The position numbers and the translations under genes are program-made. 64,000 bases of DNA from JABDKH01 sp963768565 (GTDB lineage Bacteria > Bacteroidota > Rhodothermia > Rhodothermales > JABDKH01): assembly GCA_963768565.1 (NCBI GenBank), contig CAVYIO010000008.1, positions 167,334-231,333 on the forward strand. The letters are read 5' to 3'. Shown here piece by piece: positions 1-9,695 of this stretch. The notes below the pieces were generated by a model that ran no database searches, was not told the origin of the DNA, and saw only the letters and a list, made by a program, of their open reading frames with translations. How positions within the stretch are numbered: the stretch's first letter is position 1; each line of letters starts with the position of its first letter.

Positions 1-16
1 TGGTCCGATCGTCGAC

Positions 17-532
17 CTATTTGGCGCCCCGCCGTGAGCACGACTTGAACTGGAAGTCAAGCACACCGTTTTTTTCCTTCCAGACCGATGTCATCTTCAT
101 TGTCTCACCGTCGTCTTTGTGGTATTCCTCCTTGACGGGTTCAACCAGGATGAACGCCCCGTTCGCCATCTCGTGCATCTGGAGTTTGGCTCGCCACGCG
201 TCCAGATACCAGATGTCGCCGCTATCATCACCCACAATGGTTCCATCCCACGCCAGGAGGTAGCCGTTGTAGTTTGCGTTTCCTGAGGGTGTTTCGACCA
301 CGCTCGTAATCCATCTGTAGGATGCGGTTAGCTCTGCGTCCTCTCCAAGACATGGTAGATAGAAGTGATCAGTTTGCGTGTCCTCCCAGATAATCACTTC
401 GGTGCTTCGCTCAGCTTTCGCAAAGGCCGCTTCGGAATCTGATTCGTAAAGAGCCGTCGTCGGGAGGTCCGCGCTGCAACCAACAACGAGCAGCGTGAGT
501 ACTATCACCGACGCGATATTTCGTGTCACCAT
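17..532 (-). CDS. Hypothetical lipoprotein
   Basis: Protein of 171 residues with a lipoprotein signal: charged start MVTRN, a hydrophobic stretch and the lipobox LLVVGC, so the mature protein should be lipid-anchored at Cys18. I chose the ATG at 532 over the longer frame to 727 because a strong ribosome site (AGGAGG) lies just upstream and the signal peptide begins there. The mature part has several Trp residues and one Cys pair (CLGED near the middle, CSRRG at the end). No family is recognised. It is divergent from the exporter gene at 1165. Confidence 0.7.
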   Translation of the reverse strand: MVTRNIASVIVLTLLVVGCSADLPTTALYESDSEAAFAKAERSTEVIIWEDTQTDHFYLPCLGEDAELTASYRWITSVVETPSGNANYNGYLLAWDGTIVGDDSGDIWYLDAWRAKLQMHEMANGAFILVEPVKEEYHKDDGETMKMTSVWKEKNGVLDFQFKSCSRRGAK

Positions 533-1164
533 GAGAATCCTCCTTCCGCATGCGTGCGGAATGTCAGGGTTTGTCTGTGGAAGGGCCTGGCGTCTGTGAA
601 AGGGAGCCGGGCCTTTCCGCATCCCATTAAGTACAAGCAGGACAAAGTCCTGCGAGTTAAAGCCCGAATTTTCTGTAGGGAGAAACCTACGAGAATGCAG
701 TGCCCTTGCGGCGGCCGAGGCATCCAATAGCCAGATCGCCGTGATCCGATCGCGGAGCGGACCTGTTCTGTTGATCGCGAAATTTCCGCCCCGTCATCAC
801 GCCCCCGGAGTGCGCTCGGAACCACGACTGTATTGTCGATCGACGAAGAGATCAAACTTAGAATTGCGGCGATGCACCGGATTGCCAGGTGTCATCCGTC
901 TAGAGTCGCGCCTTCAGCGTGAAGCTAGCGGAGTCGCACACGCACACGTAAGACAACATCGCGCTCGTACAGTGTGGTGTCGTCGCGGACCCTCGGCCGG
1001 TTCGGGCATCCGACGTCCGGTCCCGGCGACTGGCGGATCTTTTGCGCATACGGGAAGTTTTGCATGCTCGTCAAATGCGCGCCCTCCCCCCTCCCACGTG
1101 TCGGTTCGGAAGAGAGTTTCGTGCGCAAAGAGCGACACGCAATCTATCCAGAGCACCAGTTGAG
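533..1164. other. Intergenic region with several hairpins
   Basis: Divergent gap between the lipoprotein and the exporter. The half next to the lipoprotein carries a string of inverted repeats: 544-561 (TTCCGCA, loop TGCG, TGCGGAA), 579-590 with 607-618 (imperfect), 637-653 (GCAGGAC, AAA, GTCCTGC) and 675-690 (GTAGG, CCTAC). All would fall in the 5' leader of the lipoprotein mRNA if transcription starts before about 700. Short open frames here have no recognisable product. I see nothing in 700-1164 apart from what must be the exporter promoter. Confidence 0.45.
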
Positions 1165-3705
1165 ATGCAGCCCCTCTTTCGCAGGCTAACACCTCTGTTT
1201 CGCTTCATTATCAACCACCCGGTGTGGATTCTGGTTGGAGCGATCGCGCTGACGGCCCTCAGTTTCTCGTATGCGACTCGGCTCTCCATCGAGGGCGACA
1301 TCTCTAAACTGATCCCGGAGGACTACGCCAGCTACAAAGGGCTGCAGAGAGTTCGTGAGTCCGTCGGTGGTGGAAGCCAAAACGCCCTGGATGTCATCAT
1401 CGAGAGCCCATCATTCGAGGCAAACAGGGCATTCGCGGAGACCTTGATCCCGCGGGCACTGCAATTAGATGACAGTGTTACCACAGAGCCGCTGTTTGTC
1501 AACGTAGAGTTCAGGCGTGATACCGAGTTCATACGGAAGAACGCCCTGTATTTCACGACATTCGACGAACTCGATCGTTTGCAAACGTACCTGCGGGATC
1601 GCATCGAGGAAGAGAAGCTGAAGGCCAATCCGTTTTACTTCGAGCTCGATGACGAAGAAGAGGAGGACTCGACGTCGACCGAGGAGGAATTCCGAGAGGC
1701 GTACGACGAGATTGTAAAGAAGGAGTATCCGATCTCGGACGACAGCACCACCATGCTGGTACGCTTCTACCCGAATGCCGTGCGGACGGATCTGAACATC
1801 GTCGAGCGGACGCACGAGAGCCTCATGCAACTCATCGAGGATCTCCAACCGAAGTCGTTCCACGCAGAGATGGAGACGATGACGGGCGGCAGTTTCATCC
1901 ACGAAAGCAATCAGATTCGACTGATCACCCGCGACATTCGATCATCGTTCGGGGTCGGTGCATCATCCTTGCTTGCGGTTGTCTTACTGTACTTCTTTTT
2001 CAAGTCGTACCGAGCGCGAGCAGGCAATCATTTTGATCGCCGGATTTTCGTGGAGGAACTCCTGCGAGTGGGAGTTGCCGCACTACTGCTGGGTATCCCG
2101 CTCCTCATGAGTCTTAGCTGGGCGTACGGCCTCGCGTACCTGACCTACGAGAAACTGAATGCCCTCACGTCACCTCTCGGATTAGTTTTGTTTGGGCTGG
2201 GTATCGATTTCGGTATTCATTTCTACGCGAGATACGTTGAAGAGCGAGGCGAGGGACAGACGCCGGCCGAGGCGGCCATGGAGACCTTTCTCAGCACTGG
2301 CCAGGCTATCACGGTTAGCGCCATGACGACGGCGGTGGCGCTCTACGTGCTCACACTGGCTGATTTCCGCGGCTTCAGCGAATTTGGCTTTCTGATGGGA
2401 TCCGGCGTTCTGTTCGCGTTCGTAGCGATGATGGCTGTGCTACCGGCGATGATTATTGTGTTCGAGCGGATTCGTGTCTTGAAGCTCGACGCCACCCGTG
2501 CTCCCGCCACAACTTCTGCGGGTACGGTGAGGCGGTTTCCGCTTTCCCGAACGCTGCTGGTCACCTGCGCCGCCTATGTCCTGCTTTCGCTTGTGCTGGC
2601 ACCGCAGGTGAGCTTCAATTACAACCCGGGGTTCAGCTACCAGAGAGAGTACAACAAGAAGAAGGGTCGCGTGATGCCTTCGTCGGGCAGACAGTCGCCG
2701 GCCATGATCGTGACGGACGAGCGCAGCGAGATCGCCCCGCTGATCCGGGTGATTCAGGACAAGATCCGTTCGGACACGCTATCGCCCACGATCGGCGAAA
2801 TCGAGTCCCTGCAGGATCGCGTTCCACTCGACTCCGTGGCGCAGCAAGAGAAGCTTGCGAGGATTGCCCAGATCCGCGAGTTGCTCGACGACCCGTTTAT
2901 TCAAAACGAAGAGTCGGAATATCTCGATCTGTTGCGGGACGCGACGGAGACACGCGAGGCGCTTTCGATCAACGACGTGCCGGACTACTTGAAGCGCAGC
3001 TTTACTACCAAGACGGGCGAAGTCGGAAATCTGATCATGATCTACCCGGCATTTGCCGTGTCAGGCGGACGCGCGTCGATCGCATTTGCCAATGATGTTC
3101 AGTCATTCGTCACGGAAGACGGAAAGACGTACTATCCCGGGTCCACGTCGCTCGTGGCTGCGGAGATGATCCAGCTCATGCAGCGCGAGAGTCCGCTCAT
3201 GATTGCACTTACGTTTCTGATCATCCTGGTCCTGATGCTCGTCAATTTCCGATCGGTGTCGTGGGCCCTGCTTGCGCTGGTCCCGGTCGTGGCGGGTATG
3301 CTATGGATGCTGGGGACCATGGTCCTGCTGGGGATTCAGCTCGACTTCTATAATCTCGTCATATTGCCGGCGATCCTGGGCATCGGCAACGACGCGGGCG
3401 TGCACATCGTGCACCGATTCCGCGAGCTGGGTAAGGGCTCGATCATGGACGTGCTGCGTTCGTCAGGTGAACACGTCGTCATGGCATCGATCACGACGAT
3501 GATCGGATTCGGGGGATTGCTCATCTCCATGCACACGGGTATCTCGTCGATTGGCAAGCTCGCGGTCATTGGCATCAGCGCCACGATGATTGCCGCTGTC
3601 ATCCTGCTGCCCGCGCTGCTCCAGTGGCTTGAGGATCGGGGAAGCCTGCCGGTGGATCATTCCGGAGACGGTGCAGACGAGACGGAAGTCCCCGCGAAGC
3701 CGTGA
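1165..3705 (+). CDS. RND/MMPL-type exporter
   Basis: Inner-membrane transporter of about 846 residues in the MMPL/RND superfamily (hydrophobe/lipid exporters driven by proton flow). The layout is that of the family: an N-terminal helix (FIINHPVWILVGAIAL), a large periplasmic loop with an acidic patch (DDEEEEDSTSTEEE), a block of five or six helices containing GLGIDFGIHFYARY, then the same pattern repeated with a second loop and GIGNDAGVHIVHRF. The G-D motifs in helix four of each half are typical. I chose ATG 1165 because the first helix follows directly; the frame is open upstream to 1042 without recognisable protein. No membrane-fusion or outer-membrane partner is adjacent, so the substrate is unknown. 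Confidence 0.85.
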   Translation: MQPLFRRLTPLFRFIINHPVWILVGAIALTALSFSYATRLSIEGDISKLIPEDYASYKGLQRVRESVGGGSQNALDVIIESPSFEANRAFAETLIPRALQLDDSVTTEPLFVNVEFRRDTEFIRKNALYFTTFDELDRLQTYLRDRIEEEKLKANPFYFELDDEEEEDSTSTEEEFREAYDEIVKKEYPISDDSTTMLVRFYPNAVRTDLNIVERTHESLMQLIEDLQPKSFHAEMETMTGGSFIHESNQIRLITRDIRSSFGVGASSLLAVVLLYFFFKSYRARAGNHFDRRIFVEELLRVGVAALLLGIPLLMSLSWAYGLAYLTYEKLNALTSPLGLVLFGLGIDFGIHFYARYVEERGEGQTPAEAAMETFLSTGQAITVSAMTTAVALYVLTLADFRGFSEFGFLMGSGVLFAFVAMMAVLPAMIIVFERIRVLKLDATRAPATTSAGTVRRFPLSRTLLVTCAAYVLLSLVLAPQVSFNYNPGFSYQREYNKKKGRVMPSSGRQSPAMIVTDERSEIAPLIRVIQDKIRSDTLSPTIGEIESLQDRVPLDSVAQQEKLARIAQIRELLDDPFIQNEESEYLDLLRDATETREALSINDVPDYLKRSFTTKTGEVGNLIMIYPAFAVSGGRASIAFANDVQSFVTEDGKTYYPGSTSLVAAEMIQLMQRESPLMIALTFLIILVLMLVNFRSVSWALLALVPVVAGMLWMLGTMVLLGIQLDFYNLVILPAILGIGNDAGVHIVHRFRELGKGSIMDVLRSSGEHVVMASITTMIGFGGLLISMHTGISSIGKLAVIGISATMIAAVILLPALLQWLEDRGSLPVDHSGDGADETEVPAKP

Positions 3706-3751
3706 CCCGGCACGGTCGCCTGGGCGGCGACTGAACCCGGTGTTCGTGTGC

Positions 3752-5824
3752 TCAGATACCGGACTTGCGTCCTGGCAACGACACGTCGAGACCGAAACGA
3801 AAGGTCCGTCCCGGCCCCGGAAGCCCTGGTTGTGGCAACGTGAGTACGTCCGAAACGTTGTCGACGCGGCCGAAGACTTCTGTAACGACCCGGCCGGTGG
3901 TTAGCCGATATCCACCGCGCACATTGAAGGCCACTGACGTTGCGAGTGGGACTAATGAGTTGCTTTCGTCGAGTCCGTACGCACGCCCCGTATACAGGGA
4001 CTGCAGAAGTAGTGAGAAGCCCGAACGTGAGTTGTATCGCAGAGTGCCGATCCCCAGCCACTCAGGCGTCTCGATCGCTTGCACCGTCTCTCCTGCGTTA
4101 AATGTCTGAGCTCGCACCCATGTGACGTGACCTGCGAGGGTAAGTCCGGCAGCAAGACGGCCCCGTCCGACGATCTCGACACCCACAGCCCGACCCCCAG
4201 CTCGGTTGATCCGCTGTCGTCGAGCCCGCTCTTCATCAGGAAGGAGTACGAAGCGCTGGTCAATCGTGTCATACGAACGCTCAAAGAACACGACCGACTC
4301 GCCCTCAAAGCGCCGGGTCCGTATCTCGAGACCGGTTTCAACCATCACTGACGACTCCGCCTCAAGCTCCGGATTCAGGAGGAATCGCCCAAGCGCCTCA
4401 CCGAACAGCTCGCGCATTGTCGGGAATCTCGTTTTCCGGCCGGCTGATAGTCGCAGCGCAGTGCGCTCATCGAATGCATACCTCAGGCCCGTGGTAACAC
4501 TCACGGCCATCTCAGGATTGCGGGCAGGCTTGTCGCCGGTTACAGGAGTCGCGGAGCCGTCGAGGCTTCCTCCAATCTGCCACATGAGACGCCGGGTCGA
4601 CTGCCACTCGTATTCCGTACCCAGACTCCAGATGTGCTGACCGAATCTCAGGTCTGCCGCATCTGGCTGCAGCGACCCTGCCGGGTCGCGGGTATAGTCG
4701 GCCTGGACGTGCCGCGACGTCAACAGGTTTAGTGCGAGACGAATCGTGCCGCTACGAACCGGCTGATGAAGAACAAAGCGTGCACCAGCGGTACGATCTC
4801 TGTCGTCCTGTCTGTTAACCAACAACGCGTACCCAGCAGACTCGTACTGCTGAATGCTCTGGGCGAAGCGACCAAGCCAGATTGCTCCACGAACGTGCGC
4901 TCCACGGCCGCCAACCGGTACGTCAGTTCCGACGATCGCCATCGAGTTACGACGGTACGGATAGCGCCAGTATCTAACTCGAGACTGGTCGGGGTCCAGA
5001 TGTCCTTCGGGCGCAACACCTTGCTCTGCATCGACATGCATCAGTGTAAATCCAATGCGGCCACCGTTGCCAAGACGACGCGTCACCCGACCGAAGACGT
5101 CCATCAATGCACGGTCGGTGTTTGTCCGTCGGCCGGTCCGGAGCTGGCTGAAGGCTAGATTGTGATCGGTCGGAAGGGTGAGACCGCCGCGACTGCTGTA
5201 GCCCACACTGAGGCCATAGTCCACCTCGCTCACACGGGAAAGCTGCGTTAATCGACCCTGAACCAGGCCGGCCGATCCCGCCGCAACCTCGAGTTCTGAT
5301 AGGCCGCCCCCGTTCGAAACCGTACGCGGCTTGAGGTCGACGCTGCCCCCGATGGTGTTAGCCCCGTGCAATACAGATACTGCACCTTTCGCCACCACAA
5401 TCCCACCGATGACATTGGCGGGCATAAGCGAAAGGTCAAATCGGTTATCCCACGGGACACTCAACAGCGCACCGTCGAAGAAGACGGCCACCTGCCGCTC
5501 TCGCGCACCGCGCAGATAAACGTGCGACTCGCCCCTGGAGTTGGTCTGCACGTGCGCGGCCGGAATGAGTCTGATGATCTCGTCAGCGGAAGACGCATCG
5601 GCCAGGGCAATACCTGCAAGTGGTAAACGCTGCAGAGTATTCGGGGCCCGCTCACCCCGCGGCACGTCGACGACGACGATCTCGTCCAGGGCATATGTCC
5701 TCAACGAATCCGGTGAAGAGGTCGCGTCCTGAGCGCGGACCGAATCCGTGACGAGACAACCCACTGCCAGGGCAATGGACACGATCCGAACTACGGCCTG
5801 CGACAGATCCTCAGGTGCTGGCAT
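3752..5824 (-). CDS. TonB-dependent outer-membrane receptor
   Basis: About 690 residues. The N-terminus has a signal peptide (VRIVSIALAVGCLVTDSVRAQ), a plug domain (DEIIRLIPAAHVQTNSRGES, then LRGARERQVAVFFDG) and a beta-barrel built of alternating strands and loops, ending in a C-terminal strand with aromatic residues. It would import a scarce substrate across the outer membrane using TonB energy. I chose ATG 5824 because it places the signal sequence at the start; the frame is open to 5896. There is no SusD partner. The gene is divergent from xdhA, which hints at a link to purine uptake but does not prove it; cobalamin- or siderophore-type substrates are equally possible. Confidence 0.85.
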   Translation of the reverse strand: MPAPEDLSQAVVRIVSIALAVGCLVTDSVRAQDATSSPDSLRTYALDEIVVVDVPRGERAPNTLQRLPLAGIALADASSADEIIRLIPAAHVQTNSRGESHVYLRGARERQVAVFFDGALLSVPWDNRFDLSLMPANVIGGIVVAKGAVSVLHGANTIGGSVDLKPRTVSNGGGLSELEVAAGSAGLVQGRLTQLSRVSEVDYGLSVGYSSRGGLTLPTDHNLAFSQLRTGRRTNTDRALMDVFGRVTRRLGNGGRIGFTLMHVDAEQGVAPEGHLDPDQSRVRYWRYPYRRNSMAIVGTDVPVGGRGAHVRGAIWLGRFAQSIQQYESAGYALLVNRQDDRDRTAGARFVLHQPVRSGTIRLALNLLTSRHVQADYTRDPAGSLQPDAADLRFGQHIWSLGTEYEWQSTRRLMWQIGGSLDGSATPVTGDKPARNPEMAVSVTTGLRYAFDERTALRLSAGRKTRFPTMRELFGEALGRFLLNPELEAESSVMVETGLEIRTRRFEGESVVFFERSYDTIDQRFVLLPDEERARRQRINRAGGRAVGVEIVGRGRLAAGLTLAGHVTWVRAQTFNAGETVQAIETPEWLGIGTLRYNSRSGFSLLLQSLYTGRAYGLDESNSLVPLATSVAFNVRGGYRLTTGRVVTEVFGRVDNVSDVLTLPQPGLPGPGRTFRFGLDVSLPGRKSGI

Positions 5825-6029
5825 CAAGACTGGAAATGTGAAGTCGACGGCGTGCCGGTGTATGACGACGGTGCCCACCGGATCCTGAGCAGACAATGGA
5901 CCACTGCGCCGCCCCTTTGGACTAACTTGCCTACGGGATGGTTCTTGTGGAACTTACCATAACCAGTATCATCGAAAAATAAAGACTCCGGGATGGGAGC
6001 GCGCCCACTCCCCCGCCCCTTGGCTACCG

Positions 6030-7448
6030 ATGACAACACCGCTGCATTTCTATCTGAACGACCAGGAGATCGTTGCTACTGAGCCGCGCGAAACATCGGT
6101 GCTCGATCTTCTTCGAAACACGCAGCGGCTTACGGGAACGAAGGAGGGTTGTCGCGAGGGTGACTGTGGCGCTTGCGTGGTGCTCGTTGGCGAGTTGGGT
6201 GACGACCACATCCATTACAAGGCCGTCACATCCTGCCTGATGCCGATCGGTCAACTTCGGGGCAAACATCTCGTTACGATCGAGGGCCTCAATCAGGAGG
6301 ATCTCTCTCCGGTGCAGCAGGCGATCGTCGACGAAGGCGCGTCGCAGTGCGGGTTTTGCACTCCGGGAATCGTGGTGTCACTGACGGGCTACCTGTTGGA
6401 ACACGATCAACCCGTCACGATCGACGGTGTGAAGACGGCACTTGGCGGCCACCTGTGTCGATGTACCGGCTACCGGTCGCTCAAGGCCGTTGCGAACCAC
6501 CTGCAAGAGGCACAGAGTGGCGAGAACGGTGTCGGACCCCACGTTCGCAGCGGATTGCTACCTGCGTATTTCGAGCGCATGCCGGAAAGGCTCAGGTCGA
6601 TGGTCCGGAATGCCTCTCCGAATGGACAGACCTCAGCCGATGTCTACATCGCAGGAGGCACCGACGTCTATGTCCAGACCGACGGCGACTTCGCGGATAA
6701 GCGCGTAGCCGTACTACACGGCCTCCCCGAAATGGAGGGTATCATTGAGACAGACGGCGCGATCGACGTGGGTGCCCTGACGACCTTCGAGGATTTCGGT
6801 CAACATCCGGCGGTCATTGGGATGATTCCGGATATCCAGGCCTACATGTTTCTCATCGCCTCCCTCCAGATCCGCAATCGCGCCACGCTCGGGGGCAACG
6901 TCATCAACGCATCGCCCATCGGTGACATGACCATTCTGTTTCTCGCGCTGAGAGCAGAATTGTCCCTGAGCAACGGTACTTCTTCCCGAACCGTGCCACT
7001 GCCCAGTTTCTATCACGGATACAAGGAACTTGACAAGTCACCCGATGAGGTCCTCACTCGAATCCGAATCCCAAGACCGACAGCTAATACCCGGATCAAC
7101 TGGGAAAAAGTCTCAAAGCGCAAGTGCCTCGACATCGCGTCCGTGAACAGCGCGATAACGATTCGTGTTGACGACGACCGAATCGTCGAAGCATCGCTAG
7201 CCATGGGTGGCGTAGCTCCGATACCGAAACTCCTTTCAGAGACGTGCGATTATCTCGTAGGCAAGTCGGTGTCGGCCGAAACGGTGCTCGGGGCTGTCGC
7301 GGTCACACAGCGAGAGATCAGTCCCATTAGCGACATCCGCGGTACGGCAACCTACAAACGACTGCTGGCGCGGCAAATGATCCTTGCCCATTTCGTTCGA
7401 CTGTATCCCGAACACATCCGTCTCCATGAGTTGTATGAAGCACGTTGA
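6030..7448 (+). CDS. xdhA: Xanthine dehydrogenase, FeS/FAD subunit
   Basis: Small subunit (472 residues) of a two-subunit xanthine dehydrogenase, which oxidises hypoxanthine to xanthine and xanthine to urate and passes electrons to NAD. It combines the plant-type [2Fe-2S] domain (Cys41, 46, 49 and 69 in CREGDCGAC), the second [2Fe-2S] domain (CGFC at 107-110, CRC at 143-145) and an FAD domain beginning near 206 (YIAGGTDVYVQ) with TLGGNVINASPIGD. All eight cluster cysteines are present. The frame overlaps the start of the large-subunit gene, so the two are probably translationally coupled. It heads a three-gene xdh unit. Confidence 0.93.
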   Translation: MTTPLHFYLNDQEIVATEPRETSVLDLLRNTQRLTGTKEGCREGDCGACVVLVGELGDDHIHYKAVTSCLMPIGQLRGKHLVTIEGLNQEDLSPVQQAIVDEGASQCGFCTPGIVVSLTGYLLEHDQPVTIDGVKTALGGHLCRCTGYRSLKAVANHLQEAQSGENGVGPHVRSGLLPAYFERMPERLRSMVRNASPNGQTSADVYIAGGTDVYVQTDGDFADKRVAVLHGLPEMEGIIETDGAIDVGALTTFEDFGQHPAVIGMIPDIQAYMFLIASLQIRNRATLGGNVINASPIGDMTILFLALRAELSLSNGTSSRTVPLPSFYHGYKELDKSPDEVLTRIRIPRPTANTRINWEKVSKRKCLDIASVNSAITIRVDDDRIVEASLAMGGVAPIPKLLSETCDYLVGKSVSAETVLGAVAVTQREISPISDIRGTATYKRLLARQMILAHFVRLYPEHIRLHELYEAR

Positions 7449-9687
7449 CGCGGCATATCATACGCGCGGCGAGTCGGAGTATGTAGACGATGTTCTGCAA
7501 CCGGCCGGAATGCTGATGGCCGCGGTCTTCGCATCGCCGGTCGCCCATGCCAGAATTACGAAACTGCAATCGGATCGTGCACGGGCGATCCCGGGTGTCC
7601 ACGCGATCCTCGACGCGCGCGACATACCCGGCGAGAATCAGATTGGACCGATTATTCAAGACGAACCGCTCCTGGCCGATAGCGACGTACACTATGTGGG
7701 CCAACCCGTTGCCGTGGTGCTCGCCGACTCGGCCGAGATCGCACGCGCTGCAGTTCGGTTGATCGAGATTCAGTTTGAGGAGAGGCCTGCCATCACGGAT
7801 CCGCGCGAAGCTTTTGACCGGGGCGAAATCATCGGCGCGACCAGAACCTTCGAGATGGGCGACGTGGACGCCACCTGGGCGTCGTGTGCACACGTGGTCG
7901 AAGGTCGATGCGATGTCGGTGGCCAGGATCATGTTTATCTGGAAACACAGCGCTCGCGTGCCGTGCCACTTGAGGGCGGACGCATGCGTGTCTTTTCCTC
8001 CACGCAGAGCCCGTACGCGGGTCAGAGGATGGTCGCGCGAATACTGGGAATTCCGAACAATCATGTCGAGATCGATGTGACGCGACTGGGCGGCGGCTTC
8101 GGAGGCAAGGAGGACCAGGCCACGCCGTGGGCATGTCTGGCCGCGCTCGGCGCGTGGCATACCGGACGACCGGTCGAACTCGTTCTTCGTCGATCGGAGG
8201 ACATGATGATGACGGGCAAGCGCCATCCGTACTCGTCAGATTTCAAGATCGGTGCCTCTGCCGACGGGAAGATCCTGGCTTACTCGGTGCGACATTATCA
8301 GAATGCAGGAGCAGCAGCCGATCTCTCGCCCGCCGTGCTGGAGCGCACACTGTTTCACTCGACGAACAGCTACTTCATTCCCAACGTTCGGGCATTCGCG
8401 GCTTCCTGCCGTACCAATCTTCCACCCAACACCGCGTTTCGGGGATTCGGCGGACCACAGGGAATGTTCGTCATCGAGAGCGCTATCGCCCGGCTCGCCG
8501 AAACCATCGGCGAACGTGCGGAGAAGATTCAGAAGATCAACCTGCTGACCGACGGGGATACGTTCCCGTACGGACAGACAGTGGAAGACGGTCGCGCAAC
8601 GAGGACGTGGGAGGCGGCGGAGAGCTCGTTTGACCTGCCGTCGATTATTCGACGTGTGTCATCATTCAACGATTCCAACTTCGGTATCAAGAAGGGCGTT
8701 GCGATCATGCCGATCTGCTTCGGCATTTCTTTCACCACGACGTTCATGAATCAGGCCAGCGCGCTGGTCCACGTGTACACCGACGGATCCGTAAGCGTGA
8801 GCACGGGAGGCGTCGAAATGGGTCAGGGCCTCGTTACCAACATCGCAGCGATCGTAGCCACAGCCTTCGGCATCAAGCCCGAGCGCATCAGAATCGAGAC
8901 GACAAATACTACGCGAGTTGCGAACATGTCGCCGTCGGCGGCCAGCTCGACCACGTTGCTTAACGGAAATGCCACGCTGGTTGCAGTACGCGAAATCGTC
9001 GACCGGTTGAAACGCGCCGCGATTCAGGAGCTGGGTGTGCCTGACACCAGCGTCATCACGATCGAAGACGAAATCGTAACATGTGACGGGAGTCAGACAA
9101 GCCTGACGTGGGCCGATCTGATCATGGCCGCACATCTTAGACGTGTAGATCTGTCAGCGCACGGATTCTTTGCCACGCCGGACATCCATTTCGACAAGGG
9201 CAAAGAGATGGGAAAGCCGTTCGCCTATCACACGTATGGGACGGCCATCATACAGACGACGGTCGACTGCCTTCGCGGAACGTATGACGTCGACAGCGTC
9301 AAGATCGTGCACGACATGGGACGACCTCTCAACCGGTCGGTCGACCTCGGGCAGATCGAGGGCGGGCTCGCCCAGGGACTCGGATGGATGACGATGGAGG
9401 ACCTGCAATACGACGACGAAGGGCGACTGATGTCGGGAGCGCTGGCGACGTACAAGGTGCCGGACGTCTACTTCATGCCGGACGATATCCAGGTGGAGTT
9501 CCTGCGCGACGCCGACGAGGTGCTGGGACCGTACGGCAGCAAGGCGGTGGGTGAGCCGCCGCTGATGTACGGTATCGGCGTGTTCTTCGCCCTGCGGAAT
9601 GCTATGCGTGCGTTCCGTTCCGACGTCGATCTTCCATTCGAGGCGCCCATGACTCCCGAGCGACTGCTGCTTGACCCTGCATCCTGA
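7435..9687 (+). CDS. xdhB: Xanthine dehydrogenase, molybdenum subunit
   Basis: Large subunit (about 750 residues) carrying the molybdopterin cofactor where purines are hydroxylated. Key motifs are GGGFGGKED (about 219), FRGFGGPQG (about 335, holding the substrate-binding Arg) and the catalytic Glu707 in VGEPP. The match to FRGFGGPQG and GEPP is that of true xanthine dehydrogenases rather than CO or aldehyde dehydrogenases. The start is either ATG 7426 or ATG 7435, both inside xdhA; I prefer 7435 because MKHVDAAYHTRGESEY fits the family N-terminus. xdhC follows after a few bases. Confidence 0.93.
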   Translation: MKHVDAAYHTRGESEYVDDVLQPAGMLMAAVFASPVAHARITKLQSDRARAIPGVHAILDARDIPGENQIGPIIQDEPLLADSDVHYVGQPVAVVLADSAEIARAAVRLIEIQFEERPAITDPREAFDRGEIIGATRTFEMGDVDATWASCAHVVEGRCDVGGQDHVYLETQRSRAVPLEGGRMRVFSSTQSPYAGQRMVARILGIPNNHVEIDVTRLGGGFGGKEDQATPWACLAALGAWHTGRPVELVLRRSEDMMMTGKRHPYSSDFKIGASADGKILAYSVRHYQNAGAAADLSPAVLERTLFHSTNSYFIPNVRAFAASCRTNLPPNTAFRGFGGPQGMFVIESAIARLAETIGERAEKIQKINLLTDGDTFPYGQTVEDGRATRTWEAAESSFDLPSIIRRVSSFNDSNFGIKKGVAIMPICFGISFTTTFMNQASALVHVYTDGSVSVSTGGVEMGQGLVTNIAAIVATAFGIKPERIRIETTNTTRVANMSPSAASSTTLLNGNATLVAVREIVDRLKRAAIQELGVPDTSVITIEDEIVTCDGSQTSLTWADLIMAAHLRRVDLSAHGFFATPDIHFDKGKEMGKPFAYHTYGTAIIQTTVDCLRGTYDVDSVKIVHDMGRPLNRSVDLGQIEGGLAQGLGWMTMEDLQYDDEGRLMSGALATYKVPDVYFMPDDIQVEFLRDADEVLGPYGSKAVGEPPLMYGIGVFFALRNAMRAFRSDVDLPFEAPMTPERLLLDPAS

Positions 9688-9695
9688 GATTGTGC

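Noticed and set aside
741..1163. 140-codon plus-strand frame upstream of the exporter
   Set aside because: No recognisable domain, overlapping frames on both strands and no start signal; taken as non-coding.
7327..8226. 299-codon minus-strand frame within xdhB
   Set aside because: It lies antisense to well-conserved xdhA/xdhB sequence and is a shadow of it.
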